Below the pieces are notes generated by a model. It had not been told where the DNA came from and did not search any database. It saw only the letters and a list, made by a program, of their open reading frames with translations. Position numbers and translations under genes: made by a program. Below are positions 53,072 to 61,573 of a stretch of 64,000 nt of DNA, piece by piece (position 1 is the stretch's first letter; every line of letters starts with the position of its first letter). Source of the stretch: Thiomicrorhabdus aquaedulcis (GTDB lineage: Bacteria; Pseudomonadota; Gammaproteobacteria; Thiomicrospirales; Thiomicrospiraceae); contig NZ_AP018722.1 in assembly GCF_004001325.1 (NCBI RefSeq), positions 806,001-870,000 of the forward strand, given 5' to 3'.

Positions 53072-53837
53072 TTTTTTTACCTTATGTAAGTTTCTTAAAC
53101 CACTCTTGTTGATTGGCTTAGGCTTGTTGCCTTCTTTGGCGTGGGCTGAGCCAGGTGTGCCCGCCTTTACGGTTGAAACCGACGCTGAAGGCAATCAAGA
53201 CTATACCCTGACCATGCAAATTTTGATGTTGATGACGGGGCTTACCTTTTTACCTGCCGCGCTTATTGCGACCACTTCATTTTTACGGATTGTGATTGTT
53301 TTAGCGTTATTGCGTCAAGCCTTAGGTACCATGCAAACACCGTCTAACCAAGTTTTGATTGGTTTAGCACTGTTTTTAACCTTGTTTATCATGTCTCCGG
53401 TTTTAGATAAGGTCTATGAAACGGCGGTTGAGCCTTATATGGAAGAGCAAATTCAGTTTAAAGAGGCGTTGGACTTAGGTTCAAAGCCAATGCATCAATT
53501 TATGATTCAACAAACCCGTGAAGACGATTTAGCTTTGTTTGCCGAAATGGCCGACGTGAGTTTAACGGATCCTTTAACGGTGCCTTTTAAAGTGTTGATT
53601 CCAGCTTTTATGACCAGCGAGTTAAAGACGGCTTTCCAAATTGGCTTTATGTTGTTTATTCCCTTTTTAATTATTGACTTGGTGGTGGCCAGTTTATTAA
53701 TGTCCATGGGGATGATGATGTTGTCACCCATGATTATTTCATTGCCTTTTAAACTCATGCTGTTTGTGTTAATTGATGGTTGGGTATTGGTTATGGGAAC
53801 GTTGGCCAACAGTTTTGTGGTTCCGGGAGGAATATAG
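53040..53837 (+). CDS. fliP: flagellar export gate protein FliP
   Basis: FliP is the main component of the export gate. The 265-residue product has a cleavable signal sequence (LLLIGLGLLPSLAWA), then the FliP core TFLPAALIATTSFLRIVIVL, LLRQALGTMQTPSNQVLIGL, PAFMTSELKTAFQIGFMLFI and the C-terminal MGMMMLSPMIISLPFKLMLF. The ATG lies inside fliO, so translation is coupled. fliQ starts at its stop codon. Confidence 0.96.
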   Translation: MQQTPLVQTLNFFTLCKFLKPLLLIGLGLLPSLAWAEPGVPAFTVETDAEGNQDYTLTMQILMLMTGLTFLPAALIATTSFLRIVIVLALLRQALGTMQTPSNQVLIGLALFLTLFIMSPVLDKVYETAVEPYMEEQIQFKEALDLGSKPMHQFMIQQTREDDLALFAEMADVSLTDPLTVPFKVLIPAFMTSELKTAFQIGFMLFIPFLIIDLVVASLLMSMGMMMLSPMIISLPFKLMLFVLIDGWVLVMGTLANSFVVPGGI

Positions 53838-54106
53838 TGCAACAAGAGTTTGTTTTAAATTTAGGCCAAAGAATGCTCGAGGTGACCACGATGTTGGCCG
53901 CTCCATTGTTGATTCCTGCTTTGTTGGTAGGCTTGTTGATTGGTATGTTTCAGGCGGCCACGCAAATTAACGAAATGACGTTAAGTTTTATTCCTAAGTT
54001 GATGGTGGTGGTGGTGGCATTGGTCATTGCAGGCCCTTGGATGTTGACCACATTAATTTCTTTTACCCGTGAGTTGTATGAAAACATTCCCGCTATGATT
54101 GGCTAG
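53837..54106 (+). CDS. fliQ: flagellar export gate protein FliQ
   Basis: FliQ is an 89-residue two-helix gate protein. The GTG at 53837 follows GGGAGG and gives exactly the family length and N-terminus (QQEFVLNLGQRMLEVTTMLA), with helices LLIPALLVGLLIGMFQAATQ and LMVVVVALVIAGPWMLTTLI. A longer frame from 53780 lies inside fliP. The fliP stop overlaps the GTG. Confidence 0.95.
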   Translation: MQQEFVLNLGQRMLEVTTMLAAPLLIPALLVGLLIGMFQAATQINEMTLSFIPKLMVVVVALVIAGPWMLTTLISFTRELYENIPAMIG

Positions 54107-54119
54107 TGAGGATGACATC

Positions 54120-54898
54120 ATGAGCTTTAGTTATACTGAGTTTCTGCAATTACTAGGATTGTATTTTTATCCCTTTGTGCGCATTGGCACTATGCTGTCT
54201 GTTATTCCTATCTTTGGTACGCAAACCGTTCCGGTGCGTGTTCGCTTATTTTTAACCCTGTTTATCACCCTTGCAGTGGCTCCTTCGTTAGCTTTACCAC
54301 CCGCTGTAGACCCTTTTACATGGTTGGGATTGTTGACTATTTTGCAACAAGTTCTTATTGGTTTAGCCATGGGCGTTATTTTTATGGTGGTGTTTCAGGC
54401 GTTTGTATTGGCGGGGAGTTTAATCGCCATGGGTATGGGACTGGCGTTTGCTTCAATGGTTGACCCTGGTACAGGGGTGCAGGCACCCATAGTGTCGCAA
54501 TATTTTAGTATTATTGTAACTTTATTATTTTTGGCGTTAAACGGTCATTTGTTGGTGATTCAAACGGTGGCGGACAGTTTTGAGTACCTGCCAATAGGCA
54601 CAAGTTTTTTAACTACGGACAGTTTGAAACTAGTATTTGAGTTTGGGCTCTATATTTTCTCAGCGGGTGTGTTAATTGCCTTACCGGCTATTACGGCCTT
54701 ATTATTAATAAACATCGCGTTTGGTGTAGTAACCCGCGCGGCACCGGCGTTAAATATTTTGCGGTGGGTTTTCCGGTGACGTTGTTAACAGGCCTGGTGT
54801 TATTGTCCTTAACCACGCCGCTTATGTTGCCGCATTTGCAAGAATTGGTACAACGTGCGGTCGAGTTGATTACCAGTTTGCGTTTAAACGAGGGCTAG
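54120..54898 (+). CDS. fliR: flagellar export gate protein FliR, apparent 1-base frameshift near 3' end
   Basis: FliR caps the export gate complex. From ATG 54120 the frame gives the normal FliR body (FLQLLGLYFYPFVRIGTMLS, PIFGTQTVPVRVRLFLTLFI, MGMGLAFASMVDPGTGVQAP) and ends early at LNILRWVFR. Adding one T to the run of four (54757-54760) gives NIFAVGFPVTLLTGLVLLSL and a 259-residue protein ending LRLNEG, the usual FliR C-terminus and length. It is probably a sequence error. Its GAGGG near the end serves as the flhB ribosome site. A near copy of the palindrome (AACAGGCCTGGT) lies at 54787. Confidence 0.9.
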
Positions 54899-54901
54899 CG
54901 C

Positions 54902-56029
54902 ATGGCAGAAAACGCAGATGGCTCCGAAAAAAGTGAAGACCCTAGTGAGAAAAAGCTCAGAGAATCACGCGATAAAGGTCAAATACCACGATCACGCGAA
55001 TTAACCACTTTATTGATGACATTATCGGCCGCTGTATTTATGTTGTTTTACGGTGGCACGATGATATTAGAGTTTGCGGTGGTGGCAAAACAAGGTCTTA
55101 GTTTTGATAGGGCGCACGCTTTTGATGTGCAAAAAATGTTTAATTTAATTACCGGCATGATAGTGGCAACCTTTTACGTTATTTTGCCTTTTTTGCTGTT
55201 AATGGTGTTTATTGCGATGGTTTCGCCCATGCTGTTGGGCGGTTGGTCGTTTAGCACTAAGGCGATGTCGCCTAAATTAAGCAAGCTAGACCCTATTGCG
55301 GGTATTAAACGCATGTTTTCTCTTAAAGCGTTGCTAGAACTTTTAAAAGCATTTGCTAAGTTTGTTTTGGTAATGGCCGTAGCAACGTATTTTTTGTATC
55401 TGGTGTTTGCCGAAGTTTTAGGCTTAGGTTTAGAGCCTATTTTGTTTGCATTGGGACACTCGGGTACCTTAATAGCCCAGGCGTTTATTTTTGCCAGTTT
55501 GTCTTTAATTGTTGTGGCTTTAATCGATGTGCCATTTCAGTTATGGGATCACACTCAACAGCTTAAAATGACTAAGCAAGAAGTTAAAGAAGAATATAAG
55601 CAACAAGAGGGTAATCCGGAAGTAAAAGGACGCATTCGTCAGATGCAACGTGAAATGTCGCAACGCCGCATGATGCAAAAAGTACCCGAAGCCGATGTGG
55701 TTATTACCAACCCAACGCACTTTGCAGTAGCATTAAAGTACAATCCAGAAACCATGAATGAGCCAGAAGTGCTGGCAATGGGCGCTGATTTTATGGCCGC
55801 ACAAATGCGAACTATTGCAAAAGCCAACAACATTACTATTATAGAAGCGCCGCCGCTTGCGAGAGCTTTGTACTATAATGCAGAGGTTAATCGTCCTATT
55901 CCGTATGATTTATTTAAAGCAGTTGCAGCGGTTTTAGCGTATGTTTATCAATTAAAAGAAAAAGGCTATGCCGATACCGTCGATTTTACGGGGTTAGCGA
56001 TTCCTAAAGAGATGAAAACCGAGGCATAA
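54902..56029 (+). CDS. flhB: flagellar export switch protein FlhB
   Basis: FlhB switches export from hook to filament substrates. The 375-residue product begins EKSEDPSEKKLRESRDKGQI, has four membrane helices, MTKQEVKEEYKQQEGNPEVK, and the autocleavage motif NPTH in VVITNPTHFAVALKY, then APPLARALYYNAEVNRPIP. The ATG lies 3 bp after the fliR stop. Confidence 0.97.
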   Translation: MAENADGSEKSEDPSEKKLRESRDKGQIPRSRELTTLLMTLSAAVFMLFYGGTMILEFAVVAKQGLSFDRAHAFDVQKMFNLITGMIVATFYVILPFLLLMVFIAMVSPMLLGGWSFSTKAMSPKLSKLDPIAGIKRMFSLKALLELLKAFAKFVLVMAVATYFLYLVFAEVLGLGLEPILFALGHSGTLIAQAFIFASLSLIVVALIDVPFQLWDHTQQLKMTKQEVKEEYKQQEGNPEVKGRIRQMQREMSQRRMMQKVPEADVVITNPTHFAVALKYNPETMNEPEVLAMGADFMAAQMRTIAKANNITIIEAPPLARALYYNAEVNRPIPYDLFKAVAAVLAYVYQLKEKGYADTVDFTGLAIPKEMKTEA

Positions 56030-56060
56030 CATCAATGCCTATTGATGCAAAGATCTCCTA

Positions 56061-56111
56061 AAGTAAAACAGACTTAATATAAAACAGACCTAAGGTAAAA
56101 AAGACCCTAAA
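56061..56111 (+). repeat. three imperfect repeats in the flhB-flhA gap
   Basis: AGTAAAACAGACTTA, ATAAAACAGACCTAA and GTAAAAAAGACCCTA follow one another, covering the flhA ribosome-site region, which has no strong Shine-Dalgarno. Confidence 0.6.
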
Positions 56112-56115
56112 CAGC

Positions 56116-58209
56116 ATGGATTTTAATCAACTTTTCCGCAGATTTAAACAAAGCTCGCTAAAAGGCCTGGGTGTGCCAATTGCTGTGCTGGCTTTGTTGG
56201 GAATGATCACAATTCCCTTGCCGCCATTGTTGTTGGATGTCTTTTTTACGTTTAACATTGCGCTGTCTTTAGTGGTGTTAATGATTACGCTCTATGCCAA
56301 ACGTCCTTTGGACTTTGCTATTTTTCCGACCGTTATTCTATTGGTTACCTTGTTTAGACTGTCGCTAAACATTGCCTCAACCCGCGTTATTTTGTTAGAA
56401 GGCCATCAAGGTGGTGCGGCGGCCGGTCATGTTATTGAATCATTTGGTGAGTTTGTTATTGGTGGAAACTACGCTGTAGGTTTGGTGGTGTTCGCCATTT
56501 TGGTGGTAATTAACTTTGTGGTTATCACTAAAGGTGCGGGTCGTGTTGCTGAGGTGAGCGCACGTTTTACACTGGACTCTATGCCCGGTAAACAGATGGC
56601 GATTGATGCCGACTTAAACGCAGGGTTAATCAACCAAGAGCAAGCTCAAGCACGACGTGCCGAAGTGGCCAGTGAAGCGGAATTTTACGGCGCGATGGAC
56701 GGAGCCAGTAAGTTTGTGCGTGGTGATGCCGTTGCCGGCCTTATTATTATGTTTATCAACTTAATTGGCGGCTTTATCATTGGCATGACTCAGCACAGCA
56801 TGAATGCTGCAGATGCCGCCGAAGTTTATACGCTGTTGACACTGGGTGATGGTTTGGTTGCGCAAATACCAGCACTATTATTGTCAGCCGCTACAGCCAT
56901 TATTGTCACGCGCGTCAGTGACAGTGACAGCAAAGACATGGGACAACAAATGCAAACGCAGATGTTGGCCAATCCAAAAGCATTGGGAACAGCGGCGGGG
57001 ATTGTTGGTTTTATGGGGTTGATTCCTGGCATGCCAAATGTCGCGTTTTTAACCTTTGCCGCAGTCGCTGGTGGCGGTGCGTACATGATTCACCGTAAAG
57101 ATAAAATTGAAAAATCCACAGATAAACCCTTAAATATAGAACCAGAGCAAGCCATTAAACCTGCTGACTTAAGTTGGGAGGACGTGCAGTCGGTTGATAT
57201 ATTAGGGCTTGAAGTGGGTTATCGATTGATTCCGATGGTGGATCAGTCGCAAAATGGTCAATTATTAGACCGTGTTAAAGGAGTGCGCCGCAAGGTGTCG
57301 CAAGAGTTGGGGTTCTTGGTGCCACCGGTGCATATTCGAGATAATCTTGACCTAAAACCCAATCAATATCGCGTTATGCTTATGGGTGTTCCCATTGGTA
57401 TGGGTGAGGTGTTTCCCGACCGAGAATTGGCCATTAACCCTGGACAAGTATTTGGTAATATTGCCGGCACGCCAACTAAAGACCCAACATTTGGCTTAGA
57501 TGCCGTGTGGATTGCAGCCAATGATCGCGATCAAGCGCAAGCATTAGGATACACAGTGGTCGACTCCAGTACAGTAGTGGCCACACACGTCAGTCAAATT
57601 GTACAAGATTATGCTTACGATTTATTGGGCTACGATGAAACACAAAAGCTATTGGATAAGCTCAAGCAAACCTCCCCTAAACTAGTGGATGAGTTAGTGC
57701 CGAATCGTTTGTCGTTGGCGATTGTGGTGCGCGTTTTGCAAAACTTATTGCAAGAAAAAGTCTCAATTCGCGACATGCGTACCATTTTAGAAACGCTAAC
57801 CGAAAAATCAAGTTTAACTCAAGCGCCAAGTGAGCTCACCTCTTATGTGCGCACCGCATTAGGGCGTTCAATTATTCAAGATATTGTTGCCAATGATGCC
57901 GAATTAAAAGTAATTACATTAGAGCCAAGTTTGGAACAGATTTTGCTTCAAGCCACGCAGGGCGCTCCAGAGGGTCAATTAGCCATTGAACCAGGCCTGG
58001 CCGAACGGTTGCACACGACCCTTAAAGACGAGGCGCAAAAGCTTGAAATGTCAGGTCAATCGGCGGTTTTGTTGGTGGCACCACAAATTCGTTCTCAGTT
58101 GGCAAGGCTTTTTAGGTACAGTTTACCCACCTTGACCATTTTGGCGTATTCAGAAGTGCCAGAAAATCGTCAAATTAGTGTTGTCGCCAATGTAGGGCAA
58201 GGAGGCTAA
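56116..58209 (+). CDS. flhA: flagellar export gate protein FlhA
   Basis: FlhA forms the nonameric export platform. The 697-residue product has eight membrane helices in the N-terminal half, with DVFFTFNIALSLVVLMITLY, PTVILLVTLFRLSLNIASTR, GAGRVAEVSARFTLDSMPGK and QMAIDADLNAGLI (the FHIPEP region), and the cytosolic domain with PVHIRDNLDLKPNQYRVMLM and LGRSIIQDIV. The ATG follows a weak ribosome site. flhF begins 2 bp after its stop. A palindrome core is at 57990. Confidence 0.97.
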   Translation: MDFNQLFRRFKQSSLKGLGVPIAVLALLGMITIPLPPLLLDVFFTFNIALSLVVLMITLYAKRPLDFAIFPTVILLVTLFRLSLNIASTRVILLEGHQGGAAAGHVIESFGEFVIGGNYAVGLVVFAILVVINFVVITKGAGRVAEVSARFTLDSMPGKQMAIDADLNAGLINQEQAQARRAEVASEAEFYGAMDGASKFVRGDAVAGLIIMFINLIGGFIIGMTQHSMNAADAAEVYTLLTLGDGLVAQIPALLLSAATAIIVTRVSDSDSKDMGQQMQTQMLANPKALGTAAGIVGFMGLIPGMPNVAFLTFAAVAGGGAYMIHRKDKIEKSTDKPLNIEPEQAIKPADLSWEDVQSVDILGLEVGYRLIPMVDQSQNGQLLDRVKGVRRKVSQELGFLVPPVHIRDNLDLKPNQYRVMLMGVPIGMGEVFPDRELAINPGQVFGNIAGTPTKDPTFGLDAVWIAANDRDQAQALGYTVVDSSTVVATHVSQIVQDYAYDLLGYDETQKLLDKLKQTSPKLVDELVPNRLSLAIVVRVLQNLLQEKVSIRDMRTILETLTEKSSLTQAPSELTSYVRTALGRSIIQDIVANDAELKVITLEPSLEQILLQATQGAPEGQLAIEPGLAERLHTTLKDEAQKLEMSGQSAVLLVAPQIRSQLARLFRYSLPTLTILAYSEVPENRQISVVANVGQGG
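57990..58001. repeat. palindrome core copy ACCAGGCCTGGC, inside flhA
   Basis: Core intact, last base C. Read as Glu-Pro-Gly-Leu-Ala, the conserved EPGLAERL turn of FlhA, so selection on the protein may hold this copy. Confidence 0.7.
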
Positions 58210-58210
58210 G

Positions 58211-59404
58211 GTGCAAATAAAACGCTACTTCGCGCCAACCATGCGTCAAGCGCTTATTTTAGTTAAAGAAGAGCATGGCGACGATGCCGTTATTTTGTCG
58301 TCCAGAGAGACTATGGATGGTGTAGAGGTGGTTGCGGCATTAGACCCTGAAGCCCTGCAGTTCCAAAAAACGACCGAATTAAGTGCTTCAGTTGCTAGAA
58401 GCGGTTACGATTCACCCGAAAGTACGTTAAGAGATTTTCGCGCTCAGACTTTGCCGTCATCGACTGCGGAATCCCCGCAGTTATCAAGCATGGCTGAGGA
58501 ATTAAAAGCCGTGCGCGCTATGTTAGAAAATCAGTTGTCTGGTTTGGCTTGGGGACAAAACGAACAAAATGAACCGCATAAAGTCGAATTACTTAAACGT
58601 CTGCTGCAGCTGGGAATAGGTTGGGGCTTAAGCCAAAAACTGGTCGCCAATATTCAAACTAAAAATCACCAGGCCTGGTCAGATATTTTAAGTGAGCTGG
58701 AACATCAAATTCCCATTGATGAGCGAGATATTATTGACCGTGGTGGAATTATTGCATTAGTTGGTCCTACTGGAGTGGGTAAAACCACTACTATTGCTAA
58801 AATGGCGAGTCGATTTGTGATGCGTAACAGTCCAAATCAGTTGGCTTTAATCACGACAGATTGTTATAAAATTGGCGCGCAAGCGCAGTTAAAAACCTTT
58901 GCCGATTTAATCAGTGTTCCCGTTCATGTAGTGAGCTCTCAAGGTGAGTTGTACGCATTGCTAACTTCGCTAAGCCATAAGAAAATGGTGCTTATTGACA
59001 CCGCCGGCATGAGCCAGCGTGATTTGCAACTTACCTTGCAATTAACATCAGGACACGAAGGCTTAACCAGTGTACGTAATTACTTGGTTATGTCTGCGGC
59101 CACACAATTAAGCGTAATGAAAGACATTGTGCGCTCATTTGGCAAGGTGGTATTAAAAGGTTGTATATTGACTAAGGTCGATGAGGCGCTGCAGTTGGGC
59201 AGTATTTTAACGGTGTTAATTGAAGAGCAGCTGCCCATTGCCTATTTATCGAATGGGCAGCGTGTGCCAGAAGATTTAGAAACCGTGCGTATTAGAGAAC
59301 TGATTGACCGAGCCATTGTGTTAGGTCAACAACACAAACAACCCATAGAAAACGAGCAAGCATTCCGAATGGGAATGGGAAAGGAGATAACCAATGCTCA
59401 ATGA
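58211..59404 (+). CDS. flhF: polar flagellar placement GTPase FlhF
   Basis: FlhF is an SRP-type GTPase that marks the pole for flagellum assembly. The 397-residue product has an N-terminal B domain (RYFAPTMRQALILVKEEHGD), an N-helical part and the G domain: GIIALVGPTGVGKTTTIAKM (P-loop), LITTDCYKIGAQAQLKTFA, VLIDTAGMSQRD and ILTKVDEALQLGSI. The GTG start lies 2 bp after the flhA stop; flhG overlaps its end by 11 bp. Palindrome at 58668 encodes HQAWS. Confidence 0.96.
   Translation: MQIKRYFAPTMRQALILVKEEHGDDAVILSSRETMDGVEVVAALDPEALQFQKTTELSASVARSGYDSPESTLRDFRAQTLPSSTAESPQLSSMAEELKAVRAMLENQLSGLAWGQNEQNEPHKVELLKRLLQLGIGWGLSQKLVANIQTKNHQAWSDILSELEHQIPIDERDIIDRGGIIALVGPTGVGKTTTIAKMASRFVMRNSPNQLALITTDCYKIGAQAQLKTFADLISVPVHVVSSQGELYALLTSLSHKKMVLIDTAGMSQRDLQLTLQLTSGHEGLTSVRNYLVMSAATQLSVMKDIVRSFGKVVLKGCILTKVDEALQLGSILTVLIEEQLPIAYLSNGQRVPEDLETVRIRELIDRAIVLGQQHKQPIENEQAFRMGMGKEITNAQ
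58668..58679. repeat. palindrome ACCAGGCCTGGT, exact, inside flhF
   Basis: Read as His-Gln-Ala-Trp-Ser at the N-domain/G-domain border. Confidence 0.9.
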
Positions 59405-60272
59405 TCAAGCCGCAGGCCTGCGAGCCATGCAATCCACCAATAGCGCCCTAAAGCAGCCAGCCAGTCAGCCGGTAAGAGTTATTGCTGTGGCCAGTGGAAA
59501 AGGGGGCGTTGGTAAAACAAATGTCTCGGTTAATCTAGGTATTTCGCTCAGTAAATTGGGCAATCGCGTGTTGCTTATGGATGCCGATATGGGCTTGGCA
59601 AATGTGGATATTATGCTGGGTCTTCACACCTCTTATAATTTATCGCATGTGTTAGATGGGTTAAAAACTCTGCAAGAAGTTATTGTCGAAGGTCCGGGTG
59701 GGCTTAAAATTATTCCGGCTGCGTCAGGCGTTAGACGCATGGCGCAATTGACTGCTATGGAAAATGCTGGAATAATCAACGCCTTTTCCGAACTCAATGG
59801 TGAGTTGGATGTGTTGATTGTAGACACGGCGGCAGGGATTGCCGACAGTGTCGTGAGTTTTTGCCGAGCCGCGCAAGAGGTTGTGGTGGTAGTGACTGAC
59901 GAGCCTGCCTCTATTACAGACGCATATGCTCTTATTAAAGTGCTGAGTCGTGACTATCAACTCACTCGCTTTAGATTGTTGGCCAATATGAGCAAGTCTG
60001 AAGCGCACGGTCGCGCACTCTACGAAAAACTAGCACGCGTGTGCGAGCAGTTTTTAGACGTGAGTCTTGATTACTTGGGTTCTGTGCCATTTGATCACGA
60101 TTTGCGTGATGCGGTACAAAAACAGATTCCTGTCACCTTGTTTAAGCCGGGCAGCGAGTCTGCTAAAGCCTTTAGAGCGATGGCGCAAAAAATAGAAACT
60201 TGGCCAAGACCCAAAGGGGTTACGGGGTATTTGCAGTTTTTTGTTGAAAACTTATTTCAATCAAGCCACTAG
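59394..60272 (+). CDS. flhG: flagellar number regulator FlhG/FleN (MinD-like ATPase)
   Basis: FlhG limits the number of polar flagella by acting on FlhF and FlrA/FleQ. The 292-residue product starts with the DQAAGLRAM segment known to stimulate FlhF, then the deviant Walker A VASGKGGVGKTNVSVNLG, LMDADMGLANVDIMLGL, DVLIVDTAAGIADSVVSF and the C-terminal membrane-targeting helix region. It overlaps flhF and precedes fliA by 8 bp. Confidence 0.96.
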   Translation: MLNDQAAGLRAMQSTNSALKQPASQPVRVIAVASGKGGVGKTNVSVNLGISLSKLGNRVLLMDADMGLANVDIMLGLHTSYNLSHVLDGLKTLQEVIVEGPGGLKIIPAASGVRRMAQLTAMENAGIINAFSELNGELDVLIVDTAAGIADSVVSFCRAAQEVVVVVTDEPASITDAYALIKVLSRDYQLTRFRLLANMSKSEAHGRALYEKLARVCEQFLDVSLDYLGSVPFDHDLRDAVQKQIPVTLFKPGSESAKAFRAMAQKIETWPRPKGVTGYLQFFVENLFQSSH

Positions 60273-60280
60273 GAAGCCCA

Positions 60281-61006
60281 ATGAGTGCAACCCATGTCTA
60301 TGAACAAGTGCAGCGTCAAGCCACTAATGAAGTGCAAGATTTAGAGCAGTATTTACCGTTGGTAAAGCGTATTGCCTATCATTTAAAAGGGCGTTTACCC
60401 AGCAGTGTGTTTGTTGAAGACTTGATTCAATCGGGCGTAATTGGTCTTATTGAAGCGATGCAAAAATTTAACGCCAATCAGGGTGCCAGTTTTGAAACTT
60501 ACGCGGGTATTCGTATACGGGGCGCTATGCTCGATGAAATTCGTAAGGGTGATTGGACGCCACGCTCGGTGTATCGAAAGTCGCGTGAGGTAAGTGAAGC
60601 AATTAATAAAGTTGAATCTAGGTTAGGTCGTGAAGCGCGCAGTGAAGAGATTGCAGAAGAGTTAGGTGTGTCGTTAGACGAGTACTATCATATCTTGCAA
60701 GATACGAATGGTTCGCAACTGTTGTCCATTGACGTGCCAGATCACGAAGAATTGGCCGAAGAACGTATGATTGGGCACTTTAAAACACCTTTGGCCGAGC
60801 TGACCGAAACTGGTTTTAAAGCCGCATTGGCCAAAGAAATTGCCGAACTTCCCGAAAAAGAAAAATTGGTAATGGCTTTGTATTACGACGAAGAGTTAAA
60901 TTTAAAAGAAATTGGCGAGGTGTTGAGCGTCAGTGAATCACGCGTAAGTCAAATTCATAGCCAAGCCATTAAAAGAATTAGAGCACGTTTATCCGCTTGG
61001 ATGTAA
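60281..61006 (+). CDS. fliA: flagellar sigma factor FliA (sigma-28)
   Basis: FliA reads late flagellar promoters such as those before flagellin and fliD here. The 241-residue product shows region 2 (LVKRIAYHLKGRLPSSVFVE, DLIQSGVIGLIEAMQKF, SFETYAGIRIRGAMLDEIRK), region 3 (VESRLGREARSEEIAEELGV) and region 4 (YDEELNLKEIGEVLSVSESR). AGGAAG precedes the ATG. No anti-sigma gene flgM is visible in the window. Confidence 0.97.
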   Translation: MSATHVYEQVQRQATNEVQDLEQYLPLVKRIAYHLKGRLPSSVFVEDLIQSGVIGLIEAMQKFNANQGASFETYAGIRIRGAMLDEIRKGDWTPRSVYRKSREVSEAINKVESRLGREARSEEIAEELGVSLDEYYHILQDTNGSQLLSIDVPDHEELAEERMIGHFKTPLAELTETGFKAALAKEIAELPEKEKLVMALYYDEELNLKEIGEVLSVSESRVSQIHSQAIKRIRARLSAWM

Positions 61007-61082
61007 CGGCAAATCCATTATAGAGCCAAATTGAACTACGTTGAGTTCAGTTCAATTAACCGCAGAGTTGAAGGAAGTAGAG

Positions 61083-61487
61083 ATGCAAATTAATAGAGAT
61101 ATGAATATTTTAGTGGTAGATGATTTTTCAACCATGCGCCGAATCGTTAAAAACCTATTAAAAGAGTTGGGGTTTAGTAAGTTTGATGAGGCTGATGATG
61201 GGTCAACCGCCTGGCCAATGATTCAATCGGGAAAATACGACTTTATAGTCAGTGATTGGAACATGCCGCAAATGACAGGTATTGATTTGCTTAGAAATGT
61301 AAGAGCTAATGAGGCTTTAAAAAGTACCCCATTTTTATTGATTACGGCCGAAGCTAAACGAAGCCAAATTTTAGAAGCCGCACAAGCAGGAGTAGACGGT
61401 TACATTGTAAAACCGTTTACGGCCGCTACGTTAAACGAAAAAATTCATAAAATATTTGAACGCGTTGCCGAAAGACAGAACCAATAA
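61083..61487 (+). CDS. cheY: chemotaxis response regulator CheY
   Basis: CheY carries the phosphoryl signal from CheA to FliM. The 134-residue product has the acidic pair in NILVVDDFSTMRRIVKNLLK, phosphoacceptor in DFIVSDWNMPQMTGIDLL, and lysine in VDGYIVKPFTAATLNEKI. ATG 61083 follows AAGGAAG; an upstream TTG at 61041 would add residues foreign to the family. A strong terminator separates it from cheZ. Confidence 0.97.
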   Translation: MQINRDMNILVVDDFSTMRRIVKNLLKELGFSKFDEADDGSTAWPMIQSGKYDFIVSDWNMPQMTGIDLLRNVRANEALKSTPFLLITAEAKRSQILEAAQAGVDGYIVKPFTAATLNEKIHKIFERVAERQNQ

Positions 61488-61517
61488 GCCTGTCTTTATT
61501 CAATGGTCTTCGCCCTA

Positions 61518-61556
61518 AAGCCCTATACAAATGCTATTTTGTATAGGGCTTTTTTT
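61518..61556 (+). terminator. terminator between cheY and cheZ
   Basis: A 13-bp stem (AAGCCCTATACAA against TTGTATAGGGCTT, with an added A-T pair) closes a 6- to 8-base loop and runs into a T-tract. It lies only about 18 bp before the cheZ start, so cheZ translation depends on read-through or a promoter I cannot see. Confidence 0.9.
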
Positions 61557-61573
61557 ATTTAAGGAAACAAAAA

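Noticed and set aside
10582-58679. The palindrome as the end of a mobile element
   Set aside because: No common flanking sequence, no paired spacing and no target duplications around the copies.
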